From positions 1-21,484 of the forward strand of contig JAUCBJ010003629.1 in NCBI GenBank assembly GCA_032718475.1: a stretch of DNA of 21,484 nt. The letters are read 5' to 3'. Below are positions 17,657 to 21,484 of the stretch, piece by piece (the stretch's first letter is position 1; each line of letters begins with the position of its first letter). Position numbers and translations under genes: made by a program. The notes beneath the pieces were generated by a model that saw nothing but the letters and a program-made list of their open reading frames with translations, had not been told where the DNA came from and ran no database searches. This DNA comes from Nemertoderma westbladi (Eukaryota; Xenacoelomorpha; Nemertodermatida; Nemertodermatidae).

Positions 17657-19286
17657 TGTACACCAGCAGAACAAGTGTACCTTTTTTTCCGAATTCTTCC
17701 TCTCAGTTTACAAAAAGCCAGCAATAAAAACAGCAGCAATTACTCCTCCAACATTATCCCCCACTGAGGATCCCTACCACGATAATTTTATTGACGACTA
17801 CGATGTGTCTGTATCCACTGTACAACTACTCCTAACATCACTAAATGTTACCAAAGCCAGAGGCCCCGATAACTTACCACCACGTTTCCTCCAACAATTA
17901 AGCGTACAACTAGCAACATCTTTAGCTACATTATTTTTGGTGTTTAAAGACAACTGTTACTTTCCATGAGAATGGAAACATGCATCAATATCACCACGAC
18001 ATAAGAAGGGCAATAGAACTCCAGTACCGCTTTACCGTCCAATATCTTTACTTGCCATTCCCTCGAAAATTCTAGAACGATGTATCTACATGCCAATTTA
18101 CAGCCATCTTCGTTCACTTTATCATCGTGCCCAGTACGGTTTTTGAAACGGCTGCCTGTTCTTCAACTGCCTGTAGTTTTATATAAAATATATCACGCTA
18201 TAGAAAATAATGATTCAACAGTAGAAATAAATGTATTTCAACAGTAGAAATAATTAATCTAGACTTTCAAAAGTCTTTTGATTCTATATCTCATAGTTCG
18301 GTGCTACTAAAGTTATGGAAATTAGGAATTCGGGGAAAACTATGGGAAATGATATGTAGCTATCTATCACATAGAACTCAATCAGTGGAAGTTGGGGTGC
18401 AGTGTCAAAAACTAAATATGTTGACAGCGGGACTCCGCAAGGAAGTATTCTAGCAACTTTGTTTTTCCTAGTAGAATCGAATGACCTACCGTACATTTGC
18501 ATACAAACAGACCCTTATCTAATCGCTGACGATTGCAAACTTGTTTCCATATATCCAACAACCAATCTCCCACAAATACAAGACGATTTAAATAAATTAG
18601 CAGTCTGGGGTCAAAGTAACGGTCTTGAATTTAAAATCAGTAAATGTTAACATCTTATCTTTCAAGGGCAGTCAAACGTAAAATTTATAAATAGCCACCC
18701 GATAGAACGAACCACCTCAGAAAAAGATCTGGGAGTCACCTCATCGAATTTTACCTGGACCGCTCACGTAACTGAAAAATGCAGTAAAGGAAACATGGCC
18801 ATCCAAAATGTGGAAGTGGATCAAATCTTACCGCTCATATCAAAATTAAATATGTACAAATCTATGATTCTACCGATAATACCCTATGCATCACCATGTT
18901 GGTCTCCAAATAAACACGACCTATCACGTATAGAGAGTCTACAACGACGTGCCACTATCTGGATACTACGAGATAATGAATCGACCTACACAGATCGGCT
19001 CAAATCACTTAACATACTCCCCCTTTCTCTCTACTTACAACTCCTAGATTTGATGACGCTGTCGAAGATTATCGCTGGAAAATGCGATATCAACTGGGAA
19101 GAACACCTCAAACTAAGCAGACCATCAAACCAAAATACTCGTTCAAATGATCGGATTTTATTTAATGTTTCACAGCCGAAAAAATGCAAGTCAGAACAAA
19201 ACTTTTGGTTCCGAGTACCTTACATTGCAACATTGCGAATCAATTTCACAAACCATGTAGGGCTTAAATCTCGTCTGATCGATTAA
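17657..19286 (+). pseudogene. LINE ORF2 reverse transcriptase, broken by stops and frameshifts, endonuclease absent
   Basis: Reverse transcriptase copies LINE RNA at the target site. The pieces in order: FFSEFFLSVYKKPA and KARGPDNLPPRFL (N-terminal RT region), TGA at 17967, then HKKGNRTPVPLYRPISLL and SKILERCIY, then a stop after AQYGF near 18146. Motif A (LDFQKSFDS, catalytic Asp kept) lies in another frame near 18262. A further frameshift near 18395 leads to motif B (SGTPQGSIL) and motif C (LIADDCKL, both Asp kept, the usual F/Y replaced by I). TAA at 18648 interrupts the thumb, which continues with EKDLGVTSS, YASPCWSP and QRRATIWILRD to TAA at 19287. A 17-bp word (TTCAACAGTAGAAATAA) is duplicated at 18214 and 18237. 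No endonuclease domain is present upstream. Confidence 0.88.
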
Positions 19287-19902
19287 TTTTGGAGGTTCTT
19301 CATTAAACACTACTCAATTGATATTCCCTGTAGCTGGTCGGTGTGCTGCAGCTGCGTCTTGATGAACTGTAGAAATAATAACTCTCGTCTCGATGATTTA
19401 TACCCATAGATAACGACTTATATTCTATAATGCTTTATTAATTAATACAAATTTTATTTCACTTCACATCCACTCCACGTATTTACTGCATCTCATTGTA
19501 AATCTTATACGCATATATTTTATCTCATTTTTACGACATCAAGTCCGACCCTTTTATTAATACGTATATATATATTTCATCTTATTTTAATACACATATT
19601 TTTATCTCATTTCATATGAGATCCAGTCTTCTGACCCTTTTAACTTCTTCCTTTAATCTCATAATTAGCACGGCCTTTTTGAGACCAATTACATACAGTA
19701 ATAATTTTAATTCGGTGTATTTTAATGTACCTTAATTAATTATTAACTCATATTTTAAACTAAGTAATGTATGAAATGTATGTAATGTATCTTTTATGGG
19801 GGAAACCCCATCACCATATAATAATATAGTTAAATTGTCTATGCTATCTTTGTTCAGTTCTAAGTTATGGTGTAAATTTATAAATTAATAATAATAATAT
19901 AA
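19287..19902 (+). other. LINE 3' UTR with GNRA-type hairpin and TAA-rich tail
   Basis: AT-rich, non-coding. At 19796-19811 a perfect 6-bp stem (ATGGGG and CCCCAT) closes a GAAA tetraloop. The element ends in an AATAATAATAAT-type simple repeat (about 19885-19902), as in several LINE groups that end in short microsatellites. 3' stem-loops recognised by the RT are known in some LINEs (for example the eel UnaL2 type); that this one does so is inference. Confidence 0.65.
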
Positions 19903-19945
19903 TATGGTTCCACGTCCGCCCCTGTTGGTTTATGGGTCCATATTT
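19903..19945 (+). repeat. Isolated fragment of the 30-bp minisatellite, 3.5 kb from the array
   Basis: TATGGTTCCACGTC, then CGCCCCTGTTGGTTTATGGG and TCCATAT, match the first units of the array at 14390, including the rare GGTTCCACG variant that opens each higher-order block. The fragment begins where the LINE tail ends, so minisatellite sequence flanks the LINE on both sides. Confidence 0.88.
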
Positions 19946-20338
19946 CAGGTCCATATAATATTCAGTACAACAAATAGACTCAATGGTTACTTCCCATTCA
20001 AGGATAGACTTCCATTAAGTCTCACAGCTCTCGCCTTAAATAATTTAAATAATTATGCATTTTCTATTCTAATATTTTGCAGTCTTGTACAATAATTAAT
20101 GTTTTTATATTTAGTATTTACTGCCTTCCTTCTTCGCTGAAGATGATTTATTGATTAAATCGAAACGTTCAAATATAATTATAAATGGTTTTTTTTCCAA
20201 TTTGCACTAATACTATGCATTATTATTCATTGTGAAACTAAGATGACCGTCTGGGACTTTAATTACTTCAATATAGTCAATTAGCATTGTAAAAATAAAC
20301 AAGAACCACGGGGTAACCACAGGTAATCATTAAAGTGA
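19946..20338. other. AT-rich sequence with a cluster of three small hairpins, no gene recognised
   Basis: The stretch between the minisatellite fragment and the trinucleotide array has no gene I recognise. At 20131-20170 three small hairpins follow each other: TCTTC/GAAGA around GCT, GATTTA/TAAATC around TTGAT, and GAA/TTC around ACG. The order CTGAAGA, stem, GAAAC resembles a hammerhead ribozyme core, but with one extra base and without usable stems I and III. Confidence 0.5.
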
Positions 20339-20846
20339 TATATACTACTACCACTGCTACTACCACTGCTACTACTACTACTACTGCTACTACTACTACT
20401 GCTACTACTACTACTACTGCTACTACTACTACTGCTACTACTACTGCTACTACTACTGTGCTACTACTACTACTACTACCACTGCTACTACCACTGCTAC
20501 TACTACCACTGCTACTACTACTACTGCTACTACTACAGTACTACTGCTACTACTACTGTGCTACTACTACTACTACTACTACTGCTACTACTACTGCTAC
20601 TACTACTGCTACTACTACTACTACTGCTACTACTACTGCTACTACTACAGTACTACTGCTACTACTACTGTGCTACTACTACTACTACTACCACTGCTAC
20701 TACCACTGCTACTACTACTGCTACTACTACTGTGCTACTACTACTACTACTACTACTGCTACTACTACTGCTACTACTACTGCTACTACTACTACTACTG
20801 CTACTACTACTGCTACTACTACAGTACTACTGCTACTACTACTGTG

Positions 20847-20884
<38 letters not shown>

Positions 20885-21141
20885 GCTACTACTACTGCTA
20901 CTACTACTGCTACTACTACTACTACTGCTACTACTACTGCTACTACTACAGTACTACTGCTACTACTACTGTGCTACTACTACTACTACTACCACTGCTA
21001 CTACTACTACTACTGCTACTACCACTGCTACTGCTACTACTGCTACTACTACTGTGCTACTACTACTGCTACTACTACTACTACTACTACTACTGCTACT
21101 ACTACTGCTACTACTACAGTACTACTGCTACTACTACTGTG

Positions 21142-21176
<35 letters not shown>

Positions 21177-21484
21177 GCTACTACTACTGCTACTACTACT
21201 GCTACTACTACTACTACTGCTACTACTACTGCTACTACTACAGTACTACTGCTACTACTACTGTGCTACTACTACTACTACTACCACTGCTACTACTACT
21301 ACTACTGCTACTACCACTGCTACTGCTACTACTACTACTACTACTACTGCTACTACTACTACTGCTACTACTACTGCTACTACTACTGCTACTACTACTA
21401 CTGCTACTACTACTACTACTGCTACTACTACTACTGCTACTACTACTACTACTACTACTGCTACTACTACTACTACTACCACTG
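20339..21484 (+). repeat. ACT/GCT trinucleotide array, over 1.1 kb, running off the window
   Basis: The array is mostly ACT triplets with regular GCT and some ACC triplets, so G occurs almost only in CTG words. Phase-shifting interruptions recur together: ACAGTACTACTGC at 20535, 20647, 20821, 20948, 21116 and 21240, each followed closely by ACTGTGCTAC. This makes blocks of about 112-174 bases. Poly-Val/Ala frames on the minus strand come from the repeat alone. The right end is not in the window. Confidence 0.97.

Larger units (their letters stand above)
16384..19902 (+). mobile_element. Decayed CR1/Jockey-type non-LTR retrotransposon (LINE)
   Basis: In order: ORF1 remnant (16386-17082), a 39-bp minisatellite (17113-17656) where the ORF2 endonuclease should be, a broken reverse transcriptase (17657-19286), a 3' UTR with a small GNRA-type hairpin, and a TAA-rich tail (about 19885-19902). 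Several stops and frameshifts show it is dead. It is bracketed by 30-bp minisatellite sequence on both sides. The clade assignment rests on RT motif style, an ORF1 of the RRSNIVISG type and no visible RNase H; CR1, Daphne-like and other Jockey-supergroup clades cannot be told apart by eye. Confidence 0.85.

Noticed and set aside
17053-17739. Minus-strand frames with GLDAGTGDPLGA and WMQGPETRWVPW cycles, which look collagen-like
   Set aside because: Shadows of the 39-bp minisatellite inside the LINE; the flanking plus-strand sequence is LINE coding remnant.
20137-20170. Functional hammerhead ribozyme
   Set aside because: One extra base at the core/stem II junction, a zero-length stem III loop and no stem I make a working monomer unlikely; kept only as a weak observation.
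21258-21482. Minus-strand poly-Val/Ala frame
   Set aside because: Simple translation of the trinucleotide array.

Overview
The window looks like genomic DNA from an invertebrate bilaterian animal. The evidence is one receptor exon ending in a canonical splice donor, two retroelements of animal type (a BEL/Pao-like Gag and a CR1/Jockey-type LINE), AT-rich intergenic sequence, and an extreme density of tandem repeats. I see no bacterial gene organisation, no ribosome binding sites, no tRNA or rRNA gene and no CRISPR array. I cannot name the species.

Layout. At 38-2956 (minus strand) lies an intact 972-codon Gag-like ORF with a C-terminal DUF1759-type region, as in BEL/Pao retrotransposons. The rest of that element would lie off the left edge, and a 35-bp piece of the gag is duplicated right at the edge. 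At 2957-6334 there is no convincing gene, only two tandem duplications (about 115 bp and 287 bp periods) and a cluster of ACCGGT palindromes. At 6335-10578 lie two satellite arrays in opposite orientation that share one core: a short 52/38-bp array, an 88-bp spacer, then about 118 copies of a 32-bp unit. Three diverged 162-bp repeats follow (10604-11085).

At 11641-12984 there is a G-rich tract and three related short elements ending in long C or G homopolymers, at least one with terminal inverted repeats. At 13132-13316 lies the first coding exon of a biogenic-amine-type GPCR, the only likely host gene. At 14390-16383 is a 30-bp minisatellite of about 66 units with 421-bp higher-order repeats. 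At 16384-19902 is a decayed LINE: an ORF1 remnant, then a 39-bp minisatellite where the endonuclease should be, then a broken reverse transcriptase, a 3' UTR with a GNRA-type hairpin, and a TAA-rich tail. A 43-bp fragment of the 30-bp minisatellite follows directly. From about 20339 to the right edge is an ACT/GCT trinucleotide array.

How the parts relate. I see no operon or multi-gene system. The notable biology is repeat architecture: an inverted pair of satellites whose core is constant while the linker changes (27, 13, 7 bp), a LINE bracketed by and interrupted by minisatellites, and short elements with homopolymer-grown ends. Several very long apparent reading frames come only from repeat units that lack stop codons, and I do not call them genes.
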